Below are positions 25,661 to 33,421 of a DNA stretch of 64,000 bases, one piece after another. The notes under the pieces were generated by a model that worked only from the letters and a program-made list of their open reading frames with translations, was not told where the DNA came from and ran no database searches. A program made the translations under genes and the position numbers. The stretch is taken from assembly GCF_900167095.1 (NCBI RefSeq), contig NZ_FUXG01000011.1:64253-128252 (forward strand), written 5' to 3'. The DNA comes from Oceanospirillum multiglobuliferum. Lineage in GTDB: Bacteria; Pseudomonadota; Gammaproteobacteria; Pseudomonadales; Halomonadaceae. Position 1 is the stretch's first letter. Each line of letters starts with the position of its first letter.

Positions 25661-25894
25661 TTAATGGCTGGCGCTTTTGTATGCCTGCTTAAGACTTTGG
25701 CCTTCTAAGCATAAGTTAGTAGGCGGCCTGTGTTTGGGGCTGCGGTGCTGTACTTGGCATAACTTGCATTTAAAGTAGTGCCTGTGCCAGTTGTCACGCG
25801 CCAGCACAAAGGCGGGGTTTGTTGGCTTGCTGGGTGCAATAGCTGTAGTGCCCTGCCTGTTGTTGTAGGTGTTGATTAACTCGCTTAACCCCAT
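25661..25894 (-). CDS. 77-aa small protein with possible zinc knuckle, unknown function
   Basis: The start is two bases after the stop of the DUF927 gene, so it is the last gene of the replication operon. The middle has HYFKCKLCQVQH (CxxC followed by His) and a later Cys (NLCLEGQSLKQAY), enough for a small zinc site. Basic N-terminal half. No homologue recognised; position suggests a replication accessory. Confidence 0.5.
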   Translation of the reverse strand: MGLSELINTYNNRQGTTAIAPSKPTNPAFVLARDNWHRHYFKCKLCQVQHRSPKHRPPTNLCLEGQSLKQAYKSASH

Positions 25895-25896
25895 AT

Positions 25897-27714
25897 CTAG
25901 TACCCTTTGTAGCTTGGTAATACAGCATATAGCCTAACTGGGCGGCCTCCTACACGCTTTGATACTGAGCTTTTACCATCGCTGTTTTTCTCATAGAGCC
26001 ACCCTTCCCCGTCTAGCTTTCTGGCAATGGTCTTAATGTCATAACCCGCCCCAGCTTCTTTAAGTGCTGCTGAGTTGAAATAAAACACCCGCCCTTTTTC
26101 GGTATCCTGATAGTACCCTGCGCGGTTTATCACCTTGTCATTTTGCGGGTTGGTGTACTGTAGGTTGGAGAATCGGCTATCCCCGTGCGCCTCTATGAAC
26201 TCATTAATGCTGGTGAGTATGTGACGGGTTTCTGTGTTGCCTTGGCCACGTTCATTACGCCAAAGGTTAAAGCCCTCTATGGCTGCGAGTAGTGCGCTAC
26301 CCTCTTGCCAGCCTGTAAAGCCAAACTCGGTAGCCAGTTCACCCGCCAGCGCCAACAGGGCAAAGGTTCCACCCGCCCTAGATTCCGCTCCGTCATTGGA
26401 TTTAAAGTCGTCCAGCGCCAACAGCTTTTTGTATTGCTCGGGTAGGCTCTTTTGGTAGCTGGCTAATTCACTGATAAAGGCTAACCCCACTTGCCCGTAA
26501 TGGCTGGCGGCTTCGGCCTGTATCATATCGGCAAAGGTGCGGCCATCTTCAAAGCCGTGTAAGTCGTCAAAAGCACCATAGCGCCTAAGGGCTGCGGGAA
26601 CGCTTAAAAGCCTTGCCTCTTGCCCTGCTGCGGCCTGTTGTCCAGCTTTCGCCATGTGTGCGGGTAGTGTGACCTCTCCATTAGATAAGACCATCAAGCG
26701 CCAACTTGCGGACGTTTGCATACCGCCTGTTTTAACCGCCCTCTGCTTGCCGTTACCATTGGCTAACAGATAAACCATGTTACCTACGTCATTTGGGTCG
26801 CTGAGCGCGAGTTCATCCAGTATCAGACAGCTATCGTTTAAACTGGCGGCCAGTGCCTCTACCCCGTTGCCCGTTGTTGCCCAGCCCCGTCTAAAATTAG
26901 GCGCGCCCCAAACACTTGCGGCCACATAAAGCGCAACAGATTTACCCTTAGAACTATCACCCACAAGGTGAAGCCCTGCGCCCCCTTCGGTCTGCTGTTT
27001 CGCAGGTAGTAATAAGGTTCCCGCTAAACTGGTGCAAACCGACAGAATTAAAATCAAATTGCCTTCGCAGTATTTCCCCACGGATCCGCGCCAGCTCTTA
27101 ACCGTACCTTTTTGGGCAAAGTAGCTTTGGTACCTGCCCTCTGATTGGAACCTGTAGAGCGCATCACCAACGGTCTGATCGGGAAGCACAAAGGCGGCTC
27201 TATCGCCATGCCAGCCTGTACGGGTTGCAGCGACTAAACGGGCGCTCGGTTTACTGCTCATCAGGTAGCGGGTTAGGTGGCTTTTGGCCTTGTCGTTGTA
27301 CACGTAGCCCATTTTCAACAGTTCGCCCCTAAGTGTGTCCCCGTTACCTGCTAATAGCGCCATAGGGGCTAACCATTCACGCCAATAGTTGTTTGTATCT
27401 TTGAAGCGCAGCAACCGGCCAAAATTGTATTTGTGCTCGTCATGGCTTATGGCTTCAACGTGTAGCGGTTCACCTATCCATACGTCTACGGGATTGCCTT
27501 CTCTGTTGGTGTCGTGCCAGTACAAACCCGCTCTGTTGGGGTGAATGCTGGCGCTATCAGCAAAGCGCACATAATCATCATAAGCGCCATAGCAGGGGCG
27601 CTTAATCTCTTTAATGACTAGGCTTGTATCGGCTGGCGGTGTGTCGCTGGTGTTGATGACCTTTAGCTTTAGCGGTGCTTTCTTAACGGGGTTGTCTTTA
27701 GTCGGGTTGGTCAT
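25897..27714 (-). CDS. DUF927 replication helicase of the element
   Basis: 605 residues. A P-loop is clear at about 248-255 (GDSSKGKS), with the Walker-B-like acidic run CLILDELALSDPNDV about 60 residues later, and LMVLSNGEVTLPAHM beyond. DUF927 proteins are helicase/ATPase parts of satellite and prophage replication modules, usually next to a Toprim primase. Here the primase gene overlaps its start by four bases (ATGA). Together they likely form a split version of the P4 alpha-type primase-helicase. The iteron-binding part might be its C-terminal domain or the primase; that is not shown. Confidence 0.85.
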   Translation of the reverse strand: MTNPTKDNPVKKAPLKLKVINTSDTPPADTSLVIKEIKRPCYGAYDDYVRFADSASIHPNRAGLYWHDTNREGNPVDVWIGEPLHVEAISHDEHKYNFGRLLRFKDTNNYWREWLAPMALLAGNGDTLRGELLKMGYVYNDKAKSHLTRYLMSSKPSARLVAATRTGWHGDRAAFVLPDQTVGDALYRFQSEGRYQSYFAQKGTVKSWRGSVGKYCEGNLILILSVCTSLAGTLLLPAKQQTEGGAGLHLVGDSSKGKSVALYVAASVWGAPNFRRGWATTGNGVEALAASLNDSCLILDELALSDPNDVGNMVYLLANGNGKQRAVKTGGMQTSASWRLMVLSNGEVTLPAHMAKAGQQAAAGQEARLLSVPAALRRYGAFDDLHGFEDGRTFADMIQAEAASHYGQVGLAFISELASYQKSLPEQYKKLLALDDFKSNDGAESRAGGTFALLALAGELATEFGFTGWQEGSALLAAIEGFNLWRNERGQGNTETRHILTSINEFIEAHGDSRFSNLQYTNPQNDKVINRAGYYQDTEKGRVFYFNSAALKEAGAGYDIKTIARKLDGEGWLYEKNSDGKSSVSKRVGGRPVRLYAVLPSYKGY

Positions 27715-28637
27715 AGGCTCCCCCCGTTCATCCAGTTGGCTAGGTCGTTGAAGTCGGTTAGATGTTCAGGTGCACCAATAGGCCAATCAGGCGCAACCAG
27801 TAGGGCATCTGTGGCTATGGCGGCTTCACGGGCTTTCACCATGCCCACGTTTATTCCTTCGCGTTGGGCTAACAGGCGGTCATCATCAGCGCATACAGTG
27901 AGTGCGGCACTAGGCCACCGATTACGGGCAAAGGTGGCAACGGCTTTAAGGTTGTTAGCATTCATGGCACAAAGCACGGCCTGCCCTGTGTCCTCGTAAA
28001 TGGTCGCACCGGTTGCCCATCCCTCGCAGATATAAACTGCAGTTGGTGCGTCACATAAACCCATAAAGGCAAAAGCGCCAGCCATACGGCCACCCGATAA
28101 AAAGCGTTTCTGTATTTGGCCTGATTCGTCTCGGTAGATGCGTTGCAGATTCACCAGTTGATCATCTGCAAAAAGCGGTACAAGCAAGGTGTTACCCAAT
28201 TGCATTAGGTCATGTGCGCCAACTTGTTTATTGACTAAGTACGGGTGCTGCGGATCGGCTGGGGTCGCACGGCTGATTAGTTTGAATGCTTTCTCTCTGG
28301 CGGCTTGTTGGCGTTGGCGGGTTTCTTGTTCCCGCTGCCTTTTGGCCTCTGCCAGCTTTTGATCAAATAGCTTGCGCTCTGATCGGGTCATGGATGGCTT
28401 ACCGCCACAAATCCATGTTTGATAATGGCCTGTACGCCAGTTGCCAAAGTAACCCGCTGGGTGGCAATCATCTAAAAACAATTGGCAATAACAGGCGTTG
28501 TTGCCGCGCTTGCCCTTGGGATCATCAAAGCGGGTAATCTTGCTGGGGTTGACGTGATTGGGGGCGGCTCCCAAGTCTTTGAGCATGGCCGCCTTGAACT
28601 GATCCTCTACCATTCCGATTAACCAATCATCACTCAT
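27711..28637 (-). CDS. Toprim-domain primase of the element
   Basis: 308 residues. The N-terminal part resembles a P4-type primase zinc region with CYCQLFLDDCHPAGYFGNW and WICGG; the middle is a charged coiled helix (residues about 80-115). The C-terminal Toprim domain has the catalytic Glu in VYICEGWATGATIYE (about 205) and the acidic CADDDRLLAQ (about 250). It makes primers for element replication in the cytoplasm. It overlaps both neighbours by a few bases, so translation is coupled to the DUF927 gene. Confidence 0.85.
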   Translation of the reverse strand: MSDDWLIGMVEDQFKAAMLKDLGAAPNHVNPSKITRFDDPKGKRGNNACYCQLFLDDCHPAGYFGNWRTGHYQTWICGGKPSMTRSERKLFDQKLAEAKRQREQETRQRQQAAREKAFKLISRATPADPQHPYLVNKQVGAHDLMQLGNTLLVPLFADDQLVNLQRIYRDESGQIQKRFLSGGRMAGAFAFMGLCDAPTAVYICEGWATGATIYEDTGQAVLCAMNANNLKAVATFARNRWPSAALTVCADDDRLLAQREGINVGMVKAREAAIATDALLVAPDWPIGAPEHLTDFNDLANWMNGGSL

Positions 28638-28944
28638 GACTCACCCCACTAGCGCCAGCGGTTGCCGCTTGTTCTGCATCGTCATTGCTTGGGTATAGGC
28701 TTTCGCTCATGTCCTCGATACGTGCGGCCACCTCTGCGGTCTGTGCTGCCATCACGCTTAAGGCATCCATTAAACCCAAGGTATCGGCCTCAGTCATAAA
28801 TGGCACGTTTTCAAAATTAAGCGTTGCCAGTTTGGTAATGGTGCGGCTGCCCCTGCTGATCGTCATTAGCTGCTGTGCGTAGTCGTTCAACAAGGTGGTC
28901 TTGTAGTGCTCAATAAACGCCTGGTTGTTTGGTGTATGGCTCAT
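28630..28944 (-). CDS. 104-aa element protein, unknown
   Basis: Overlaps the primase start by eight bases and is itself overlapped by four bases by the gene upstream, so it belongs to the leftward operon. Mostly helical, acidic at the C-terminus (EDMSESLYPSNDDAEQAA), with no Cys and no motif that I recognise. Confidence 0.6.
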   Translation of the reverse strand: MSHTPNNQAFIEHYKTTLLNDYAQQLMTISRGSRTITKLATLNFENVPFMTEADTLGLMDALSVMAAQTAEVAARIEDMSESLYPSNDDAEQAATAGASGVSHE

Positions 28945-29195
28945 GCTTTGCCCCTCGCCCCTTTGATGCTGTTAACGTCTCGGTCAAAACTCCCCGTTGT
29001 TTCAACTGTATGGTGCCCAAGCTGGCGCAAGGCGTAGATAAGCCCAAGGCGGTCATTGCCGCTTAGCTGTGCGGCTTCGTGGTCAACCTCTGAGTGAGCC
29101 AACAGGTTAGCGATTGAATAAACCGCTGTACCAATCTCAAAAAAACGGGTGCTGTAGTCTTCTGCAATATCTTTGATTAAGTCATGGCGGCTCAT
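28941..29195 (-). CDS. 84-aa element protein, unknown
   Basis: Four-base overlaps with both neighbours (ATGA). A helical small protein (LIKDIAEDYSTRFFEIGTAV; LGLIYALRQLGHHTVETTG) with no recognised domain. Its place in the operon before the primase is its only functional hint. Confidence 0.6.
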   Translation of the reverse strand: MSRHDLIKDIAEDYSTRFFEIGTAVYSIANLLAHSEVDHEAAQLSGNDRLGLIYALRQLGHHTVETTGSFDRDVNSIKGARGKA

Positions 29196-29686
29196 TGTGT
29201 GCGGCCTCCATGCTGTAGAGGCTTACGGCTGACTAGCGCCAACGACAGGCCAACGAATGCAGAACGGGCAACAGATAGCGTGGGGGCGTAACAGCTCACC
29301 AAACGGACGCGGTTAAGCTGGGATAGCTTTAAGCCCTTGGGGGCAATAAGAAAGGTGTAGATCATGGGATGGAACCCCTTGTTCATTTTGAAAACAAAGG
29401 GCGGATTGGCAGCCGCAAGACAGCACCGAACAAGGAAGGTGCAGCGGGGGGCTTCGCGGTCAAGCCGCTTGGCTCCCAATCCATCCCCCCAAAACAGGGC
29501 AAAGCGCACCAGCTTAAGGCCAGTGTGCAAAAATTTGTCATTAGGGAGATTATGTTCTCCTTGTTCAGATACTGCCTGCGGGTGTCTAATCCGCCTGCTG
29601 TGCTGGGTGTCTAGTCCAGCGCCACCGATACTAACGACAGCACCGACAGAAGGCAATACACAATGCGTGTTAGGTGTGGTCATCAT
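29192..29686 (-). CDS. Ash/Icd-like phage protein (host cell-division inhibitor-like)
   Basis: 164 residues with two parts. The first 100 are low-complexity and Arg/Cys-rich, as in Ash-type frames of P4. The last 65, from an internal ATG (MNKGFHPMIYTFLIAP), fit the Icd-like pattern: a beta strand, then LNRVRLVSCYAPTLSVARSAF and a basic tail. In P1 and P4-like elements such genes use nested starts and affect cell division or helper derepression. The internal start may be the functional one. Family assignment is by pattern only. Overlaps of four bases with both neighbours place it in the operon. Confidence 0.5.
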   Translation of the reverse strand: MMTTPNTHCVLPSVGAVVSIGGAGLDTQHSRRIRHPQAVSEQGEHNLPNDKFLHTGLKLVRFALFWGDGLGAKRLDREAPRCTFLVRCCLAAANPPFVFKMNKGFHPMIYTFLIAPKGLKLSQLNRVRLVSCYAPTLSVARSAFVGLSLALVSRKPLQHGGRTQ

Positions 29687-30000
29687 GCGGCCACCTTTGC
29701 GAGATAATGCTTAACCAAGTTATCAGCATCAGCGCGGCTACTTTCGGCCAACGTGTAGCGGGTAAAGTATGCTGTGCCGCCATCTTGGTGAATGTGCGGC
29801 TCTGGCTGGCGCTCAATGGTTAAACCGTGGGTATTGCTTAACTCGCTGATTGTTGAGTGTAAGCAGGTTTCCCCGTACAGGCTCAACGCTTCCAACTGAA
29901 TCAGTGATCGCGCCATCAGATACTGTAAGGCTATAATCTTTTTCGGTGGCTTACGGCTGGCGGCCTTCTTAACGGGGGGCGCTGGTTGTTGCTTCGTCAT
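29683..30000 (-). CDS. 105-aa basic element protein, possible DNA-binding
   Basis: A Lys/Pro-rich N-terminus (PPVKKAASRKPPKKIIALQY) is followed by a region with winged-helix character: ETCLHSTISELSNTHGLTIE and a beta wing TAYFTRYTLAES. It is 15 bases after the AlpA-like gene and overlaps the Ash/Icd-like start by four bases. Similar small proteins accompany satellite replication modules; function unproven. Confidence 0.6.
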   Translation of the reverse strand: MTKQQPAPPVKKAASRKPPKKIIALQYLMARSLIQLEALSLYGETCLHSTISELSNTHGLTIERQPEPHIHQDGGTAYFTRYTLAESSRADADNLVKHYLAKVAA

Positions 30001-30015
30001 CTTGTCACCTTCCCC

Positions 30016-30255
30016 TTATGCAACCGCCATTGCGGCCTGTGCGGTGTTGGTGAAGGTCTGAAACTGCGCCAGCCAATTATCTAGGTCACTTTTCTTATAA
30101 CGAACGTTGCGCCCCATTTTAATGAATGGCGGGGCTTCTACGCCTGCCAGTGTTCCAGTGGCACGACTTAAACGAATGGTGTATTCACTAAAGCCCAAAA
30201 TTTCAGCGGCTTGAGCACTGGTTTTAAGTGTGGTGTTAGTTTCTGGTGCGGTCAT
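30016..30255 (-). CDS. AlpA/excisionase-like HTH protein
   Basis: 79 residues with a MerR-type winged HTH: TSAQAAEILGFSEYTIRLSR (recognition region), then APPFIKMGRNVRYKKSDLD as the wing and a C-terminal helix. AlpA-like proteins of satellites act as activators or recombination directionality factors for the integrase. It is the first gene of the leftward operon. Its Shine-Dalgarno (GAGG) lies in the 3' arm of a perfect 13-bp hairpin, so its translation is likely controlled. Confidence 0.82.
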   Translation of the reverse strand: MTAPETNTTLKTSAQAAEILGFSEYTIRLSRATGTLAGVEAPPFIKMGRNVRYKKSDLDNWLAQFQTFTNTAQAAMAVA

Positions 30256-30258
30256 GTG

Positions 30259-30296
30259 TTGCCCTCACGTTTCTTTGTTGTTTAACGTGAGGGCAA
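30259..30296 (-). promoter_or_regulatory. 13-bp hairpin that buries the Shine-Dalgarno of the AlpA-like gene
   Basis: In the mRNA: TTGCCCTCACGTT, 12-base loop, AACGTGAGGGCAA, then CAC and the ATG. GAGG, the RBS, is in the 3' arm, seven bases before the start codon. As DNA it could also act as an operator. Confidence 0.7.
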
Positions 30297-30422
30297 GGTT
30301 AAGCGGGAGTTAGATTGCTTTCTCTACAGGTTTTAATTTAACAAAACCGCCTCAATTTCATGTTGAAGGATGTTGTAGCAATTAGTTAAAACTAATTATT
30401 GCCGCAAGTTTTGGTTTCTAGT

Positions 30423-31370
30423 TTATGGCTGGTTAATATTTTCTATCGCCATTTCTGCATAGAGCTTATTTAAAAATGTTTCAGATAATGCCTTTTCTGC
30501 ATTAGGGGCAGTTACTCTTTGTACCTTGTCTGCGCTTCTAACTTCTTTAACGCCATTGTTAAAAGAGAACAGAATCTGAGCGGCTAAAGCATCGGTTAAA
30601 ATTCCATGCCCCTCTAAAGAATCCCATATAGTTAAATCAATATATGGAATAACTCTGTCATTTATCACTTTCTCAATAGTTAGGTTTTTAGGCTCTGGCG
30701 GATATATGCCTATGATCTCTCTGTATTTCTCAAGAAAGGCTTTTACATCTCTTAGTATCTCTTTGTTAGTTGCGGCTAGGTCAATTGATAAATGAACCTC
30801 AGTTCTACCTTTGCAAACGCCAGAGCAAGAATTCAATAGGGCAACGTCATAAGCCATGTGGTCAATATCGTATTTTGGCAGGCTGGCGCGCTCTTTTAGC
30901 AGCATATAGGTGTCATCTAAGCCCCCATCCCTAAAGTTTTTGGTATCTGCTGACAGGCTTTTTTCTCTGATCCTCTCATCTCCAAAGGAATCTATTATGT
31001 CGTATTTGTCGTTAATCTCTTGTTGTGCTTGCTCGGCCAGAAAAAGCATTGTCTCTTTAGCCCTAATTACCGCCTCTGCCATTTCTTCGACTTGACTAAC
31101 ATAGATGGGCGAAACCAAGGCGGTTCGGGGTGTTTCTTTGGTCGTGGCAATATCAATTTGGTAACCCATATCTGATAGGCTTATTTTTCCTGTTTGTTTG
31201 ATCTGCTCCCAGTGAGATAAAACCCATTCGTTTTCCGTTGGCAGCATATCCCGTAAAAGCGCCCTAGCCGATAACTGTTGGTATAGTTCATACAAAGAAC
31301 AGCTTTCCAAATACTCGTAATTGCTGTGCTTATACCAACTTAAATCAATATTTTTCTTGGTCACTTCCAT
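30423..31370 (-). CDS. DUF6387 family protein
   Basis: 315 residues. Pattern match to DUF6387: a short N-terminus with WYKHSNYEYLESCSLYELYQ, a variable middle, and a C-terminal VIPYIDLTIWDSLEGHGILT followed by LAAQILFSFNN. Family members are found beside integrases of gammaproteobacterial elements; no function is known. It lies between the AlpA-like gene (167 bases away) and the right iteron module. No membrane segment is seen. Confidence 0.7.
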   Translation of the reverse strand: MEVTKKNIDLSWYKHSNYEYLESCSLYELYQQLSARALLRDMLPTENEWVLSHWEQIKQTGKISLSDMGYQIDIATTKETPRTALVSPIYVSQVEEMAEAVIRAKETMLFLAEQAQQEINDKYDIIDSFGDERIREKSLSADTKNFRDGGLDDTYMLLKERASLPKYDIDHMAYDVALLNSCSGVCKGRTEVHLSIDLAATNKEILRDVKAFLEKYREIIGIYPPEPKNLTIEKVINDRVIPYIDLTIWDSLEGHGILTDALAAQILFSFNNGVKEVRSADKVQRVTAPNAEKALSETFLNKLYAEMAIENINQP

Positions 31371-31708
31371 TTTGCTGAACCCTTACCAGCACCCCCTCAT
31401 TAGATCGGCTAACCAAGGCAAAGAGGGTTGCTTTGCTTTTCAGGCCGTCACCCTATGGTTAACCGTTGCTGTATATAATCACAGCTATACAACAGGCAAC
31501 AAGCGCAAATAAGGAAAGGGTTAGGCGGGTTGGCTTACTGGCGCTTCCTTAGTAGACACCATAGGATTAAAAAGTGTTACACCTGTTACACCTACTATTT
31601 CTTTAGGTGTAACGCTTAAAGCCCTTATAAATCAATGTTGTAACACTTGTTACACCTGTTACACCTAAAAAACATAGCTCCCCAAAATTAATTTAACTAT
31701 TCCCGCCC
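31371..31708. other. 338-bp spacer that holds the right iteron module
   Basis: No gene seen; the short plus-strand ORF at 31321-31512 overlaps the DUF6387 start and lacks an RBS. It separates the integrase stop from the DUF6387 start and should include the DUF6387 promoter. Confidence 0.6.
31575..31665. repeat. Iteron module, right (91 bp), inverted relative to the left one
   Basis: The complement TGTTACACC occurs at 31575, 31584, 31648 and 31657. A GGTGTAACG in opposite orientation lies at 31606, and the complement of TTGATTTATA is at the same offset as in the left module. Length and spacing match the left module exactly. Confidence 0.7.
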
Positions 31709-33064
31709 TTAATTCGTGACCGCCTTAACCTCTGGCAAGCCTGTAGTGTCGCTGGGCATCAGTGCGGTATTTGCAAACAGATCAACAGCATGGCGCTTGT
31801 GGTCAGGTCTAAGGTGGCCGTAATTCTTAATCGTGGTGTGTATGTCCTTGTGCGCCATCAGTTCAGATACGGCCAACAGATCGACCCCCGCCATAATCAA
31901 CTGACTAGCGAAGTTATGGCGCAAGGTGTAGAGCACTAGCTTTGTGGGTAGACCTGCCAACTGGCGTATTTTTGCCCAAGGCGTTTGCATCGCGTTTTTA
32001 CTCATGCGGCCACCTGTACGCTCAGAGGGGAATACATAGCCGCTTATTGGCTTGCCTCGTTGCTGGTGCCAGTCGGTCAGTATTTTTACTAACGGCTTGC
32101 TGATCGGGAATGAACGTGGCTCAGGGTTATGGTGAGCTGTTTTCTCTATGGTCTTGGTGATCGTGGCAAAGTTTAGGTTAACGTGCTCCCATCTCAAGCC
32201 GAACATATCCCCAGACCTAAACCCCGTGTAATACATCATCAACACCATAGGCTTAACGTGATCAACATACGTCATAACATCCCAGTCAGGTAATCGTAAC
32301 TTTCCATGTGATCGGCTGTTCCTGCGTTGCTGGCGTTTAATTTCTTGATAGTCGTCTAGTGCTTTGAATAGTGCGGTGACTTCGTAAGCCTCTAGGTACC
32401 TGCGACTAGCGCCAGCTTTAGAAAGCTCGATTTCCGTCATAGCAGGCTTGGTTAATTTGTATCCCTTGATAGGGTTGCTATCAATAAACCCTTTGGTGGC
32501 GGCATGGTTGAGCATGGTTCTAAGCGCGCCAAAGATTCTAGTAATGGTTCCCCATGCCAAACCCTCAGCCTCTTTGGTTGCCTGCCATCGTTCTATGTCT
32601 CTTGAGGTGATTTTTGATAAAGGTCTGCCCATCAGATCAGTAAAATGGTTGCTGATCATCGACAGGGTTTCTTTGCCCTTTTTGTGTCGGTCTTGGTATA
32701 CCTTGTAATGCGTCCATAGATAGGCTTTTAGCGTTTGCTGTTTTTGCAGGTCAGATTCTTTTTTAGCACTTCGCTTAATTTCTTGAACATCCTCCCCTCT
32801 AGCGACTCGCCCTAATAGGTCTTTTGCCTGCTCTCTGGCTTGCTCTGCTGTTATTTTTGGGTAATGGCCTATCGTGTAGATTCTCTGGGTATTACTGTTT
32901 GGGGCTTGGTATTTGATTCTAAAACTAATGCTTTTTGCACCAGACCGAACATGAAAGCCTTGGATCTCAGAATCAAAAATATCTTTCGTTGGTTGGTCTG
33001 CTGAAATGGCTCGGGCAATTTGCTGTAGTTTTTTAGCAGTGATTTTTTCAGTTGTCTTTACCAT
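31709..33064 (-). CDS. Tyrosine recombinase/integrase of the element
   Basis: About 451 residues from MVKTTEK. An N-terminal arm-binding DUF4102-like part (KLQQIARAISADQPTKDIFD), a SAM-like core-binding domain (about 110-210) and a catalytic domain with Arg in TGFRSGDMFGLRWEHV, the box YTLRHNFASQLIMAGVDLLA and the Tyr nucleophile in TTIKNYGHL. The first His of HxxR is Tyr, a variant seen in related integrases. It catalyses insertion at tRNA-Arg(CCT). An upstream ATG in frame (33115) would start inside the 38-bp repeat; the downstream ATG has GAGAG before it. Confidence 0.92.
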   Translation of the reverse strand: MVKTTEKITAKKLQQIARAISADQPTKDIFDSEIQGFHVRSGAKSISFRIKYQAPNSNTQRIYTIGHYPKITAEQAREQAKDLLGRVARGEDVQEIKRSAKKESDLQKQQTLKAYLWTHYKVYQDRHKKGKETLSMISNHFTDLMGRPLSKITSRDIERWQATKEAEGLAWGTITRIFGALRTMLNHAATKGFIDSNPIKGYKLTKPAMTEIELSKAGASRRYLEAYEVTALFKALDDYQEIKRQQRRNSRSHGKLRLPDWDVMTYVDHVKPMVLMMYYTGFRSGDMFGLRWEHVNLNFATITKTIEKTAHHNPEPRSFPISKPLVKILTDWHQQRGKPISGYVFPSERTGGRMSKNAMQTPWAKIRQLAGLPTKLVLYTLRHNFASQLIMAGVDLLAVSELMAHKDIHTTIKNYGHLRPDHKRHAVDLFANTALMPSDTTGLPEVKAVTN

Positions 33065-33077
33065 CTCTCTGTACCTA

Positions 33078-33115
33078 GTTTTAAAATTAGATACAGCATA
33101 GATACAGAGCGGCAC
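33078..33115 (+). repeat. 38-bp direct repeat, right copy, upstream of the integrase
   Basis: Second copy of 23986-24023, overlapping the possible upstream integrase start. It lies in the integrase promoter region, so it could serve both autoregulation and recombination. Confidence 0.75.
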
Positions 33116-33234
33116 CCATTAATGTCAACAAGCACCAACAAGCGTATACAGTGAAAATCAGCTAATTGATTGTATTTGAAGGGATATTTTGAGTTTTCTT
33201 GTTTATGCTTGTTTGTGGTAATATACGCCCTTAA

Positions 33235-33283
33235 CCCCCTCCTAAGGGGAAGGCCGCAGGTTCGATTCCTGCTTGGGGCACCA
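33235..33283 (+). repeat. attR: 49-bp copy of the 3' part of tRNA-Arg
   Basis: Identical to 23882-23930. It carries half of the anticodon arm, the T arm and CCA, but no 5' half, so it is not a functional tRNA. Confidence 0.92.
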
Positions 33284-33421
33284 CTTGAATCATGTGCAGC
33301 TGATAGAAGTCTGCGCGTCCACTTAAGCTAATACGTCTTATTATTGGCTTTGGATTCAAAACCCGCTTAACCAATATCTCTTAGCTTTACTCAAGGTATG
33401 GTTAACAAAGGATCATACCCT

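Larger units (their letters stand above)
23882..33283. mobile_element. Integrated satellite-like element in tRNA-Arg(CCT), about 9.35 kb per unit
   Basis: It is bounded by 49-bp identical repeats, one within the intact tRNA and one carrying only its 3' part next to the tyrosine recombinase gene. It carries an integrase, a DUF6387 protein, an AlpA-like HTH, an Ash/Icd-like protein, a Toprim primase and a DUF927 helicase, most overlapping by four bases. No capsid, tail, terminase or conjugation genes were seen. The set fits a capsidless phage satellite or a small replicating integrative element that depends on a helper. Two inverted 91-bp iteron modules lie near the ends. Confidence 0.85.
33065..33421. 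other. Right end of the element and junction with host DNA
   Basis: Contains the 38-bp repeat (33078-33115), attR (33235-33283) and the promoter region of the GT39 gene. The stretch 33284-33421 is host DNA. No gene seen. Confidence 0.6.

Noticed and set aside
29364-29714. Plus-strand ORFs of 81-116 codons opposite the Ash/Icd-like gene
   Set aside because: They are antisense shadows of a leftward operon with four-base overlaps, and have no RBS or domain.
31709-33115. Integrase start at 33115
   Set aside because: That ATG lies at the 38-bp repeat and lacks an RBS; MVKTTEK at 33064 fits the family start better.
33235-33283. A second tRNA-Arg gene
   Set aside because: Only the 3' part is present; the D arm and the acceptor 5' strand are missing, so it is attR.
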